Positions 40,332 through 49,966 of a stretch of DNA of 64,000 nucleotides are shown one piece after another. The position numbers and the translations under genes are program-made. Source of the DNA: Candidatus Hydrogenedentota bacterium (GTDB lineage Bacteria; Hydrogenedentota; Hydrogenedentia; Hydrogenedentales; Hydrogenedentaceae). Each line of letters opens with the position of its first letter. The stretch's first letter is position 1. The DNA is taken from positions 1 through 64,000 of the forward strand of contig JAOAHN010000037.1 in assembly GCA_026415215.1 (NCBI GenBank), in the 5' to 3' direction. The notes below the pieces were generated by a model. It was not told the origin of the DNA, ran no database searches, and was given only the letters and a program-made list of their open reading frames with translations.

Positions 40332-41722
40332 ACGAAAATGAACTACTTCCTAAAAAAATTGTAGAGGAATTAGATAAATATATAGTTGGTCAGGAAGAGG
40401 CGAAGAAGAAAGTCGCTATTGCTTTGAGGAATAGATGGAGAAGGCAAAGAATCGCTTCCGAACTCAGGGATGATGTGATTCCTAAGAATATAATATTAAT
40501 AGGACCAACGGGAGTGGGCAAGACTGAAATTGCTCGGAGACTGGCAAAACTCGTAAATGCCCCTTTCATAAAAGTGGAAGCCTCAAAATTCACAGAAGTG
40601 GGATATGTCGGGAGAGATTGTGAGTCAATGGTCAGAGAATTAGTAGATGTAGCTGTGAGTATGGTCAAAGAAGAGTTAAAGGAAAAGAAGAGAGAAGAAG
40701 CACAAGAAATGGTGGAAGAAAAACTTCTGGACCTCCTTCTTCCCAAGAAAACTCGCTCCCATCCTAAATATAATCCTTTTGATTTGAATCAAGGAGACGA
40801 AAAGCCTGTTGCTACTGGATCAGAAGAAGATGTTTTTCAGAGGGCACGAGAGGTGTTGAGACAAAAGCTCAGAAAAGGTGAATTAGAAGAAAAAGAAGTA
40901 GAAATTGAGATTAAAGACTCTAAATCTTTGCCTCTTTTTCAAGTTTTTTCTGGAGGTAGTTTTGAAGAAATTGAAATCTCTCTCCAGGAAATGCTCGGAA
41001 AAATGATGCCCCCGTCACATAAAAGAAAAAAAATAAAGATAAGTGAAGCTAGGAAAATACTTGAAAATGAAGTTCTTCAGGAAATGATAGATCTCGACCA
41101 AGTTACAAGAGAGGCATTAGACAGAGTTCAAAATTCGGGGATAATTTTTCTCGACGAAATAGATAAAATTGCGTCAAGAGGCGCTCCTACACACGGACCT
41201 GATGTTTCGAGAGAAGGCGTTCAGAGGGATATCCTGCCTATTGTTGAGGGTAGTACTGTATTAACGAAATACGGCCCGGTTAGAACCGACCATATTTTAT
41301 TTATAGCTGCCGGAGCGTTCCACATGACAAAGGTTTCTGATTTAATTCCAGAATTACAGGGTAGATTTCCAATAAGAGTTGAACTGAAGAGTTTAACAAA
41401 GGAGGACTTCAAAAGAATACTTACTGAACCAAAAAATTCTCTTATAAGACAGTATAGGGAACTTCTCGCAGCTGAAGGAATTGAATTAGGTTTTACTGAA
41501 GAGGCTATAGATTTAATGGCTGAGTATTGCGAAAGAATTAATCAAGAGATGGAAGATATAGGGGCTCGAAGACTACATACGATTTTAGAAGTTGTTCTTG
41601 AAGATTACTTGTTCGATGTTGAAACCTATGCAAACAAAAAAGTCATCGTTGATAAAGATATAGTAGAAGAAAAACTGAAAAAAGTGGTAGAAAGTAGAGA
41701 TTTAAGTAGGTTTATATTGTAA
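40325..41722 (+). CDS. hslU: ATP-dependent protease ATPase subunit HslU
   Basis: [56 protein letters not shown]-terminal LSRFIL. Confidence 0.96.
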   Translation: MLNENELLPKKIVEELDKYIVGQEEAKKKVAIALRNRWRRQRIASELRDDVIPKNIILIGPTGVGKTEIARRLAKLVNAPFIKVEASKFTEVGYVGRDCESMVRELVDVAVSMVKEELKEKKREEAQEMVEEKLLDLLLPKKTRSHPKYNPFDLNQGDEKPVATGSEEDVFQRAREVLRQKLRKGELEEKEVEIEIKDSKSLPLFQVFSGGSFEEIEISLQEMLGKMMPPSHKRKKIKISEARKILENEVLQEMIDLDQVTREALDRVQNSGIIFLDEIDKIASRGAPTHGPDVSREGVQRDILPIVEGSTVLTKYGPVRTDHILFIAAGAFHMTKVSDLIPELQGRFPIRVELKSLTKEDFKRILTEPKNSLIRQYRELLAAEGIELGFTEEAIDLMAEYCERINQEMEDIGARRLHTILEVVLEDYLFDVETYANKKVIVDKDIVEEKLKKVVESRDLSRFIL

Positions 41723-41746
41723 ACCAGATTTATCTTGAGGTGTTAA

Positions 41747-42454
41747 TTGGTAAGGTTTTCTATTCTCGAGAGAAAAGGTTTAAGCTTCGCTGGGGTTTTT
41801 CGTAAAGAGGATCTATATCCTGAATACGGAAAAAATCTTGGTTTTTGTGTGGAGAGAGTTATTAATGAAAAACTTCAGGAAGTAAATATTTACCCCAGGG
41901 ATGTTATTAAGTTAAAACAGGAACACACTGATACCGTAGTGATAATCGATTCTCTGTATAAATCTTATAAGCAAATTTATTCTCAAATTCCTGCAGACGG
42001 AATGATAACTAATTTACCCGGTTTAGCATTGGTGATAACTGTGGCGGATTGTGTTCCTGTATTTTTGTTTGATGTAAAGAGGAAAGTGTTAGGTTTGATC
42101 CATGCAGGAAGGGAAGGAACGAGAAGAAAAATAGTCCTAATAGCTTTGAAAAGGTTTTTTACAGACTTTCATTCTTCTCCTGAAGATATCCATGTGTTAA
42201 TTGGACCCTCGATAGGCCCATGCTGTTATGAGGTGTCCGGAGAGGTTGCTAAGTTATGTGCTGAAGAGGGGCTAATAGTTGGTGATAGTAATAAAGTAGA
42301 CCTTTGGGCATCTAACATATCTCAGGCGGTAGGTATGAAGGTACCCAGCACCAATGTGATATTGACAGGGGAATGTACTTTTTGCTCTGATAAGTATTAT
42401 TCTTACAGAAAGGGGGACGAATATGCCCGGAATCTCGTTATAGGAATGATTTAA
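41747..42454 (+). CDS. pgeF: YfiH-family (laccase-domain) peptidoglycan editing factor PgeF
   Basis: TTG start; LKQEHTDTVVII, DGMITNLPGLALVITVADCVPVFLFD, IGPCCYEV, ECTFCSDKYYSYRKGDEYAR. Confidence 0.88.
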   Translation: MVRFSILERKGLSFAGVFRKEDLYPEYGKNLGFCVERVINEKLQEVNIYPRDVIKLKQEHTDTVVIIDSLYKSYKQIYSQIPADGMITNLPGLALVITVADCVPVFLFDVKRKVLGLIHAGREGTRRKIVLIALKRFFTDFHSSPEDIHVLIGPSIGPCCYEVSGEVAKLCAEEGLIVGDSNKVDLWASNISQAVGMKVPSTNVILTGECTFCSDKYYSYRKGDEYARNLVIGMI

Positions 42455-42591
42455 GATTAACTCTTAAGTTTCTGGTAGTTATCCGCGAAGATCAAGGACC
42501 TACTTGGAATTGTTAAATTCTCTTAATGTTTTAATATTATTGAAAAGAATAGGATAAGTGTGATACACTATTTTTTAATCACTTATGAGGT

Positions 42592-42614
42592 AGAGTGGGT
42601 GTTAAACCCACTCT
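42592..42614. terminator. perfect 9-bp stem-loop upstream of rimP (terminator or leader structure)
   Basis: AGAGTGGGT-GTTAA-ACCCACTCT followed by TTATTATTA. Confidence 0.5.
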
Positions 42615-42659
42615 TTATTATTATAAATATTTGTTTTTACATAGTTTTGGAAGGCTGTT

Positions 42660-43127
42660 ATGGTCCCAAAGGAAAGGGTAAAAAAATTGTGGACTATTTT
42701 AGAACCTTATGCAAACGAGCACGGGTTCGAAATCATAGAGTTAGAGTTTTCATCATACGGGAGAACTCCGGTACTTAGGGTTTATATAGACACATCGGAA
42801 GATGCTAATAGAAAGGTAAGTATAGATGATTGTGCATCTGTTTCTCAGGTTTTTAGTAATGTGTTAGATACGGTTTACATGGAAGAGGAGAGCTACATAC
42901 TTGAGGTATCGTCTCCAGGATTTGATAGACCTCTTAGAAGGGAGAAAGATTTTCTCCGATATAAAGGAGAAATGATAAAGGTGCAAACTGAAGTGCCCGT
43001 TGAGGGTAGAAAGGTTTACAAAGGTATATTGGAAGGAATAGAAGAAGGAATGGTAATACTCAATATCGATGGGAATTTGGTGAGAATACATTTGGAGAAT
43101 CTCAAGCGTGCAAATCTGATTAGGTAA
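42660..43127 (+). CDS. rimP: ribosome maturation factor RimP
   Basis: LRVYIDTSEDANRKVSIDDCASVSQVFSNVLD, YILEVSSPGFDRPLRREKDF; precedes nusA. Confidence 0.92.
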   Translation: MVPKERVKKLWTILEPYANEHGFEIIELEFSSYGRTPVLRVYIDTSEDANRKVSIDDCASVSQVFSNVLDTVYMEEESYILEVSSPGFDRPLRREKDFLRYKGEMIKVQTEVPVEGRKVYKGILEGIEEGMVILNIDGNLVRIHLENLKRANLIR

Positions 43128-44221
43128 TGAAAATAAGGAGACCTGGATTGAACGAAGACCTTAAAGTAATAATTGAACAGCTCGAGTTGGAAAAGAATAT
43201 AGACCGTTCGACTCTATTAGAGGCTGTTAGGAGTGCTTTAGAGGTTGCTGCTCGTAAGAGTATGAACCCTAAGACCAGTGTAACAGTCGAAATAGACCCC
43301 GAAACTTATGAGTTTAGGGTTTATGAGATTAGACAAGTAGTGGAGGATGTAACTGATCCTACTACTCAAATATCTCTTGAAGAAGCACTTCAATTAAATC
43401 CTGATGTGGTGGTCGGAAATAAACTAAAGGTTCTCACTGAACCAAAAGATTTTGGGAGAATTGCAGCACAAACAGCTCGGCAAGTCATAATCCAGAAGAT
43501 TAAGGAAGCCGAGAGGGAACAGGTTTATAACGAATTCAAACAAAGAGAGGGTGATTTAGTAACAGGCACAGTTAAAAAAGTTACAAGGGGTGAAATAATT
43601 GTTGCTTTAGGAAAAGCGGAGGCGATTTTACCTGCAAAGGAACAAACTCCAGGGGAGATTTATAGACCTAATGATAGAATAAAGGCTTATGTGCTAAAAG
43701 TTGACTTAAAAGATAAGTCTCAGAAAGGCTCTCCTCCTGTTATTCTTTTGTCACGGGCAACGCCATACCTTGTAAAGGCTTTGTTTGAAAATGAAGTTCC
43801 TGAAATATACGAGGGCGTAGTCGAAATAAAGGCAATTGCGAGGGATCCTGGGAAGAGGACAAAAGTAGCGGTGCTCTCCCATGACCCAAATGTAGATGCG
43901 ATAGGTGCTTGTGTAGGGTTAAAAGGTGCAAGAGTAAGGGCGGTGGTGGAGGAGTTAGGAGGAGAGAAAATTGATATAATCCAATGGAGTGATGACCCGG
44001 CAGAGTTATGTGTGCGAGCTTTGAGTCCGGCAGATATACTCGAAGTGACTATCGATGAGGAGAATAGATGTATCCATGTGGTAGTTCCTCAAGACCAGCT
44101 ATCTCTTGCTATTGGGAAGCACGGTCAAAATGCGAGATTAGCATCTAAGATTGTGGGATGGAATATAGATATTAAACCTGAGAAGGTTACTGAACAAGGA
44201 AACATTTTGGAAACGGAGTAG
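43127..44221 (+). CDS. nusA: transcription termination/antitermination factor NusA
   Basis: GKRTKVAVLSHDPNVDAIGACVGLKGARVRAVVEELGGEKIDIIQW; KH domains; AIGKHGQNARLASKIVGW. Confidence 0.96.
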   Translation: MKIRRPGLNEDLKVIIEQLELEKNIDRSTLLEAVRSALEVAARKSMNPKTSVTVEIDPETYEFRVYEIRQVVEDVTDPTTQISLEEALQLNPDVVVGNKLKVLTEPKDFGRIAAQTARQVIIQKIKEAEREQVYNEFKQREGDLVTGTVKKVTRGEIIVALGKAEAILPAKEQTPGEIYRPNDRIKAYVLKVDLKDKSQKGSPPVILLSRATPYLVKALFENEVPEIYEGVVEIKAIARDPGKRTKVAVLSHDPNVDAIGACVGLKGARVRAVVEELGGEKIDIIQWSDDPAELCVRALSPADILEVTIDEENRCIHVVVPQDQLSLAIGKHGQNARLASKIVGWNIDIKPEKVTEQGNILETE

Positions 44222-44259
44222 AAGGAGGTAATTTTAACTTCCAGGGAGTCTAAAATCGA

Positions 44260-47200
44260 ATGGCAAAGACAATTTCTGAATTCATAAACTCAAGATGTAA
44301 AAATTTGCTTGAGGCAGTAGGGCATAGTGAGGAGAAGTTAAAAGAAATTGTGAGAGATCTGACGGGGGAGGAGAATCTTGAAATACCTATTGGAGAGTAC
44401 CAAGATCTGTTTCTTGATTTGAATGAAAAATTGGAGGGAGCAAAAGATGAGGATCAGGAATCTGTTATTCGAAGTTATATAGAAGAGAATAAGGTAGTTA
44501 AGGGGAAAGGAAAGGGGAAATCACAAAAAACTAAAATAACTGTAAAAGAAAAAGAAGAGAAAGGGGCTGAGGAAGAGAAAAAGCCAAAATCGAGAAAAAA
44601 AACTAAAAAAGAAACAGCTCCGCCGGAGATTGGTGCAGAAGAAAAGCCCCCAGCTAAAGAAATTAAAGTTAAGAGGGAGAAAAAGAAAAAGGAAGAGAAG
44701 CCGGAAGAAGTTCCGTCCACCGAGAAGGAAGAGATTCTAACCACTGGAAAAGTGGGTAGAGCCCGTAAAAAAGTTCTTGATTCTGGAGAGAAACAATCTA
44801 AACCGCCTGAACTTCAGTTGTTATCTGAGGAGAAGGTAAAGACAGATACGATAGCTGGGGCTTCACCGCACTTAGTCCAGGAGAAGAAAACCGAAGTAAA
44901 ATCGGAACAGAAAGTATCCCGTGTAGCAGAGATAATTAGGGAGGAAACTTCTGAAACACTTACTCAACAACTATCTCCAACTCCTTTTGAAAAGAGTCCG
45001 GTAACCAAAGATGAGTCTAAACAGAGTACCCTCGGAATAGGAATTGGAACCGCTGCAGAGCAAGAGGAGCCCGAAGCAGTGGTTATTCTCCAAGATGGGA
45101 CGAGAGCAAGGGTAGGGGATGCTGATTTTGATGAGAAGATTAGAAAAGCCCAGTTTGGTGTTGAAGATGAAATGACAGAAAGTGTGGATAAGTATAGTGG
45201 ATATAAGGAGGTAGAAGATAGAGAACAAAAGAGGTTTTCAAAACATACTATACTCCCTGACCCAGAAGTTGTTGAAAGAGTTAGGAGAGAATCTGAAGAA
45301 AGGCTAAAGAAGAAAAAGGAAAAGAAAAAACTTAAAGGTAAAGTAAAACCTAAAGGCAGTGGTAGTGTAGTGGAAAGGATTGATAAAGAGAAACTTTTTC
45401 AAGGTAGAGGGGAATTTTCTAAGGTTAAGTGGGAGAAGAAGGAAAAGAAAAGACATAAATTTGAAAAATATGATTATTATGAGGAAGATGACTTACAAAG
45501 GGAGGCTGAGGAGGCTGTAAGAGCCTTTGAAGCGTTAGGCCCTGGTATTCATGCAAGACGGAAAAAGAAGAAGAGAGAGAGAGGAAGTGTTGAGGAAGTC
45601 ACGGAAAAGGTTGAGGCTCCTGTGATCGAGGTAACAGGTGCTATGACGATAGAAAGTCTTGCACAAATTATGGATGTTCCCTCAGCTGACCTCATCGTAG
45701 ACTTGATGGATCTTAACATAATGGCTACTAAAAATCAGGTTGTAGACATTGATGCAATAAAGTTTTTGGCACAAAAGCATGGTTATGAGGTGAGATTGGT
45801 TATTCCGGAGGAGGAAGATATTCTCAAAGAAGAACCGGACAACCCTGAAGATTTAATTCCTCGTCCTCCTGTTGTAACAGTGATGGGGCATGTGGATCAT
45901 GGGAAAACTTCCTTACTGGACAAAGTAAGGTCTACTAATGTTGCCGCTTCAGAAGCGGGTGGTATAACTCAGCACATAGCAGCTTACGAAGTGAACACTC
46001 CGAGTGGGAAAGTAGTTTTCTTGGATACTCCAGGTCATGAGGCATTTACTCAAATGAGGGCGAGAGGAGCAAAAGTAACTGACATAGTTGTGTTAGTAGT
46101 TGCAGCAGATGATGGGGTTCAGCCCCAAACTATAGAAGCAATAGATCATGCTCGCTCTGCAGAGGTGCCCATAATAGTCGCGATTAATAAGTGTGACAAG
46201 CCCGATGCCCAGCCCGATAAAGTGAGACAACAACTTGCTGCTTATGGTCTTATTGACGAAGCATGGGGTGGGAAAACAATTATGAAAAATATTTCTGCTC
46301 GCACAGGCGAAGGAGTTAATGAGTTGCTCGAACTAATAGTTCTTCAATCTCAAATGATGGATTTGAAAGCCAATCCAAATAGAAAAGCCCGTGGGACTGT
46401 GATAGAAGCAGAGATTAGTAGATATTTAGGTCCTGTAGCATGGGTGCTGGTTCAGAATGGAACCTTAAGAGTAGGTGATGTAGTTTTAGTGGGTGATACC
46501 TGGGGTAAAGTCAGAGCAATGTACAATTCTAATGGTGAATCTATAAAAGATGCATTGCCATCTATCCCTGTACTTATTACCGGTTTAGAAAATTTACCTG
46601 AAGCAGGTGATAAGTTAATAGCCCTCGATGATGAACGAAAAGCCAAAGTCATTTCTGAAAAGAGAAAAGAGCTGAAGAGATTCCAATCTAAAGAGTCGTT
46701 AAAACCCCTTACACTTGAAGATTTGCAGAATTTGATTTCTGCAGGTGAGGTTAAGAAGCTCCCAATAATAATAAAGGCCGATGTGCAAGGTTCTGCGGAT
46801 GTTTTGAAAACTAGCCTGGGGGCAGTAGGAAATGAAGAAGTTACGGTAGATATTATAAGAGCAGGGGTAGGTGAGGTTAGCGAGTCCGATGTTCTACTTG
46901 CTCAAGTTACAAAAGCAATCATTATAAGTTTTAATGTCGAAGTACATCCAAGAGCTCAGAAATTGGCTGAGGAGAAAGGCGTAGAGGTTAGAAAATATTG
47001 TGTTATATATGATGTGCTTGAAGATATACGCAAAGCTCTATCAGGGTTATTGAAGCCTGTGACACAAGAAATAGTTCTCGGGCGAGCTGAGATTAGAAAA
47101 GTCTTTAGGTCTTCATCAATTGGAAATATTGCAGGGTGCTTTCAGTTAGATGGATTGACAGTCAGAGGAGCTCATGCGAGAGTAATCCGTAATGGAGTAG

Positions 47201-47367
47201 TAGTGGCTGAAGATAGAATAATCTCTTTGAAGCGTCTTAAAGATGATGTAAAGGAGGTCTCAGCAGGATACGAGTGTGGTATAAAATTAGAGAAATTTGA
47301 GGATATAGAAGAAGGTGATATTATTGAAACATATAAGTTGGAAGAAGTAAAGCCTTCGCTAAACTAA
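44260..47367 (+). CDS. infB: translation initiation factor IF-2
   Basis: PPVVTVMGHVDHGKTSLLDKVR, DTPGHEAFTQMRARGAKVTDIVVLVVAADDG; Lys/Glu-rich N-terminal half. Confidence 0.97.
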   Translation: MAKTISEFINSRCKNLLEAVGHSEEKLKEIVRDLTGEENLEIPIGEYQDLFLDLNEKLEGAKDEDQESVIRSYIEENKVVKGKGKGKSQKTKITVKEKEEKGAEEEKKPKSRKKTKKETAPPEIGAEEKPPAKEIKVKREKKKKEEKPEEVPSTEKEEILTTGKVGRARKKVLDSGEKQSKPPELQLLSEEKVKTDTIAGASPHLVQEKKTEVKSEQKVSRVAEIIREETSETLTQQLSPTPFEKSPVTKDESKQSTLGIGIGTAAEQEEPEAVVILQDGTRARVGDADFDEKIRKAQFGVEDEMTESVDKYSGYKEVEDREQKRFSKHTILPDPEVVERVRRESEERLKKKKEKKKLKGKVKPKGSGSVVERIDKEKLFQGRGEFSKVKWEKKEKKRHKFEKYDYYEEDDLQREAEEAVRAFEALGPGIHARRKKKKRERGSVEEVTEKVEAPVIEVTGAMTIESLAQIMDVPSADLIVDLMDLNIMATKNQVVDIDAIKFLAQKHGYEVRLVIPEEEDILKEEPDNPEDLIPRPPVVTVMGHVDHGKTSLLDKVRSTNVAASEAGGITQHIAAYEVNTPSGKVVFLDTPGHEAFTQMRARGAKVTDIVVLVVAADDGVQPQTIEAIDHARSAEVPIIVAINKCDKPDAQPDKVRQQLAAYGLIDEAWGGKTIMKNISARTGEGVNELLELIVLQSQMMDLKANPNRKARGTVIEAEISRYLGPVAWVLVQNGTLRVGDVVLVGDTWGKVRAMYNSNGESIKDALPSIPVLITGLENLPEAGDKLIALDDERKAKVISEKRKELKRFQSKESLKPLTLEDLQNLISAGEVKKLPIIIKADVQGSADVLKTSLGAVGNEEVTVDIIRAGVGEVSESDVLLAQVTKAIIISFNVEVHPRAQKLAEEKGVEVRKYCVIYDVLEDIRKALSGLLKPVTQEIVLGRAEIRKVFRSSSIGNIAGCFQLDGLTVRGAHARVIRNGVVVAEDRIISLKRLKDDVKEVSAGYECGIKLEKFEDIEEGDIIETYKLEEVKPSLN

Positions 47368-47389
47368 GGGTGTAGAAAGGAAGTCTCGT

Positions 47390-47674
47390 GGGGTAGCTAT
47401 TGGACTTCTTCATCTGGATTTCTCTATTTACGGAGTTCATTCATTAAAGGAAAAAAGACGGATTGTGAAAAGTATTGTAGCTCAGATAAGAAGTAAATTT
47501 AATTGCTCCGTGGCAGAAACTGATTTTCACGATTTGTGGCAAAGAGCAAGGATTACAATTTGCGTTGTGGCTAATGAACACCGATTTGCAAATACCCAAT
47601 TAAATGAAATAGCAAAATTTGCGTTCACCCATGCAGACGCTGAAATATTAGACTATAGGATTGAGATGTTATGA
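47390..47674 (+). CDS. DUF503 family protein (start codon uncertain; the ORF track start at 47465 is too short)
   Basis: In-frame text upstream of 47465: GVAIGLLHLDFSIYGVHSLKEKRRIVKSIVAQIRSKFNCSVAETDFHDLWQRARITICVVANEHR...DAEILDYRIEML matches the DUF503 pattern (SLKEKR...FNVSVAE...DLWQRA). Confidence 0.8.
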   Translation, partial: GVAIGLLHLDFSIYGVHSLKEKRRIVKSIVAQIRSKFNCSVAETDFHDLWQRARITICVVANEHRFANTQLNEIAKFAFTHADAEILDYRIEML

Positions 47675-49014
47675 CAAAAAAGGTGAGGATAGAAAGAGTA
47701 GCTGAATTCATTAGAGAAGAAATAGCGAAGCTTTTAATAGACGGAATAAAAGATCCTCGATTAGGTTTTGTTTCTGTAATGAAAGTTAGAATGTCCAACG
47801 ATTTGAGATATGCAGATGTTTATGTAAGTTTGTATGGCGATGAGAAACAAAGAAAAAGCTCCTTAATTGCCCTACAAAATTCCGCAGGCTGGGTTAAGTC
47901 TATGATTGCCCAAAACCTCCATATGAGGTATATACCTGATATTCGGTTTCTACCAGACGATAGTTTAGAACGTGCTTATGCTATGGAAGAAGTTTTTAAT
48001 AAGATCCATCAAGAGCGTTCAACATTACCCTTTTTAAGATTAGAGTTATCTGAATTGATTGAAGAAATTTTAAGCTCAAATAAGATAATGATAACTACTC
48101 ATGAAAGACCTGATGGGGATGCTCTTGGTAGTTTGATAGGCTTATGGATCTGGTTAGAACAAAAGGGAAAAGAGGTAATCCCTTTGATTTCAGCACCAGT
48201 TCCGAAGATGTATAGTTTTTTACCTCGATCTTCTCAAATCCGTCATCTTGAAGAAGATAAACTGCCTCGTTGGGACTTTGATACAGTTATAATAGTAGAT
48301 GTTGCTTCTACTTCGAGAATTGGGGAGGTTAACAAATACGTTAAACCGACTCATAAAGTGATTGTAATAGACCACCACGAGACACTTGATGCAAATGGCT
48401 TGATGGGTTATGCAAACTCATCATATTCTGCTTGTGGAGAAATAATTTCGGAGATTTATATCAATACAGATGTACCATTTTCCAAGGAAAGTGCTATTGC
48501 TCTTTATGTAGCAATTGCCACTGATACAGGTGGGTTTAGATTTTCCAACACTACATCGTTAACACACCAGATTACATCCACTTTGTTAAAAACAGGGCTT
48601 GACTTAGAAGAGATTAATACTCGAATTTTCGAGTCGTTTACTAAAGAACAGTTTGAACTGTTAAGGCGGATCTTGAGTAGGACAGAATTTACTGCGGAGG
48701 GAAAAGTGTCTTATTCATCCTTATTCCTTAAAGATTTTCAAGAAACAGGGGCGACTCTTGAAGACTGTCATAACTTAACGAATTTCTTACGAGATATAGA
48801 GAATGTTGTAGTAGGAGTATTATTTGTAGAATTAGAAAGAAAAAAGACGAAAGTAAGTCTACGCTCCAGGAAAGTGTTTAATTCTGGCGAGTTTATGATG
48901 CGGTTAGGTGGGGGAGGACATAGATGTGCAGCGGGCGGTACTTTAGACATGCCTATCGATCTTGCTAAGAAAAGTATCTTAGCTGAATTAGAAAGTAGTT
49001 TGAAGACTATATGA
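47671..49014 (+). CDS. fusion protein: ribosome-binding factor A (N-term) + DHH/DHHA1 phosphoesterase NrnA-like (C-term)
   Basis: MTKKVRIERVAEFIREEIAKLLIDGIKDPRLGFVSVMKVRMSNDLRYADVYVSL (RbfA) then IMITTHERPDGDALGSLIGL, DHHETLD, RLGGGGHRCAAGGTL (NrnA) in one ORF. Confidence 0.92.
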   Translation: MTKKVRIERVAEFIREEIAKLLIDGIKDPRLGFVSVMKVRMSNDLRYADVYVSLYGDEKQRKSSLIALQNSAGWVKSMIAQNLHMRYIPDIRFLPDDSLERAYAMEEVFNKIHQERSTLPFLRLELSELIEEILSSNKIMITTHERPDGDALGSLIGLWIWLEQKGKEVIPLISAPVPKMYSFLPRSSQIRHLEEDKLPRWDFDTVIIVDVASTSRIGEVNKYVKPTHKVIVIDHHETLDANGLMGYANSSYSACGEIISEIYINTDVPFSKESAIALYVAIATDTGGFRFSNTTSLTHQITSTLLKTGLDLEEINTRIFESFTKEQFELLRRILSRTEFTAEGKVSYSSLFLKDFQETGATLEDCHNLTNFLRDIENVVVGVLFVELERKKTKVSLRSRKVFNSGEFMMRLGGGGHRCAAGGTLDMPIDLAKKSILAELESSLKTI

Positions 49015-49051
49015 ATCCCATTTTATTGCTGTTTTCTTAGGAGTTTTTAGA

Positions 49052-49966
49052 ATGGAACATGGTTTGCAAAGCGGTATTCTGCTTGTAGATAAACCTACTG
49101 ATTGGACTTCACACGATGTTGTTCAATATGTGAGAAAAAAAACCGGAATTGCCAAGGTAGGACACACCGGAACATTAGACCCTATTGCTACTGGTTTGCT
49201 AATTTTGTGTATCGGCAAGGCTACTCGGTTATCTGAGTTTTTTATGTCTATGGACAAGACTTACGAAGGTAGGATGCGCTTAGGCTTAATAACCGATACC
49301 CACGATATTTTAGGAAAGGTTTTAGAGGAAAGGCAGGTTGTTGATGTAAATAAGTCTACCTTGTATCAACTCACGAATCAGTTCATAGGTGAAATAGAAC
49401 AAGTACCTCCTATGGTTAGTGCCCTGAAGGTAGGGGGACAAAGATTATATGAACTTGCACGGAAGGGTATTAGTGTGGATAGAAGGCCTAGAAAGGTGCG
49501 TGTCTACGAGTTCTCTATACTTGGACTTGAACTTCCATATATTAAAGTTAGGATATCATGTGGAAAAGGAACTTATGTGCGAACTCTAATTCATGATTTT
49601 GGATTAAAACTTGGATGTGGAGCAGTAATGGCTGAATTGCGAAGAATTAAATTGGGAAAATTCTCCGTTGAGGATGCTATCCCTGTCAAAGAAATTACAG
49701 ACTTCGATTCAGTTTCAGAGAGGATAATTCCTATAGACTCCGCTCTCTCTATGCCTAAGGTCTCAGTATATCCAAAGGGAGAGGAGCAATTTAACCAAGG
49801 GCGGAAAGTATTTCCGAAGGATATTAAAGAGTTTGAAGGGGGAACAGCTGAGTATGTTCAAGTGTTAAATGAGATGGGTAAGTTTCTTGGCATAGGTACA
49901 ATAAAATTTACTGCAATAGGTCCTTTTGTGACCCCCAAAAAGGTACTTGCGGACACAGGTCTATGA
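49052..49966 (+). CDS. truB: tRNA pseudouridine(55) synthase TruB
   Basis: GILLVDKPTDWTSHDVV, GHTGTLDPIATGLL, YLR-type C-terminal domain. Confidence 0.96.
   Translation: MEHGLQSGILLVDKPTDWTSHDVVQYVRKKTGIAKVGHTGTLDPIATGLLILCIGKATRLSEFFMSMDKTYEGRMRLGLITDTHDILGKVLEERQVVDVNKSTLYQLTNQFIGEIEQVPPMVSALKVGGQRLYELARKGISVDRRPRKVRVYEFSILGLELPYIKVRISCGKGTYVRTLIHDFGLKLGCGAVMAELRRIKLGKFSVEDAIPVKEITDFDSVSERIIPIDSALSMPKVSVYPKGEEQFNQGRKVFPKDIKEFEGGTAEYVQVLNEMGKFLGIGTIKFTAIGPFVTPKKVLADTGL

Noticed and set aside
40390-40746. Minus-strand 118-aa ORF opposite hslU
   Set aside because: Antisense to conserved HslU ATPase sequence.
42560-42778. Plus-strand ORF 42560..42778
   Set aside because: Overlaps the rimP start in another frame and spans the leader hairpins; low-complexity hydrophobic N-terminus, no family resemblance.
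44475-44744. Minus-strand Ser/Phe-rich ORF opposite the IF-2 N-terminal region
   Set aside because: Composition is the complement of the Lys/Glu-rich IF-2 N-terminus.
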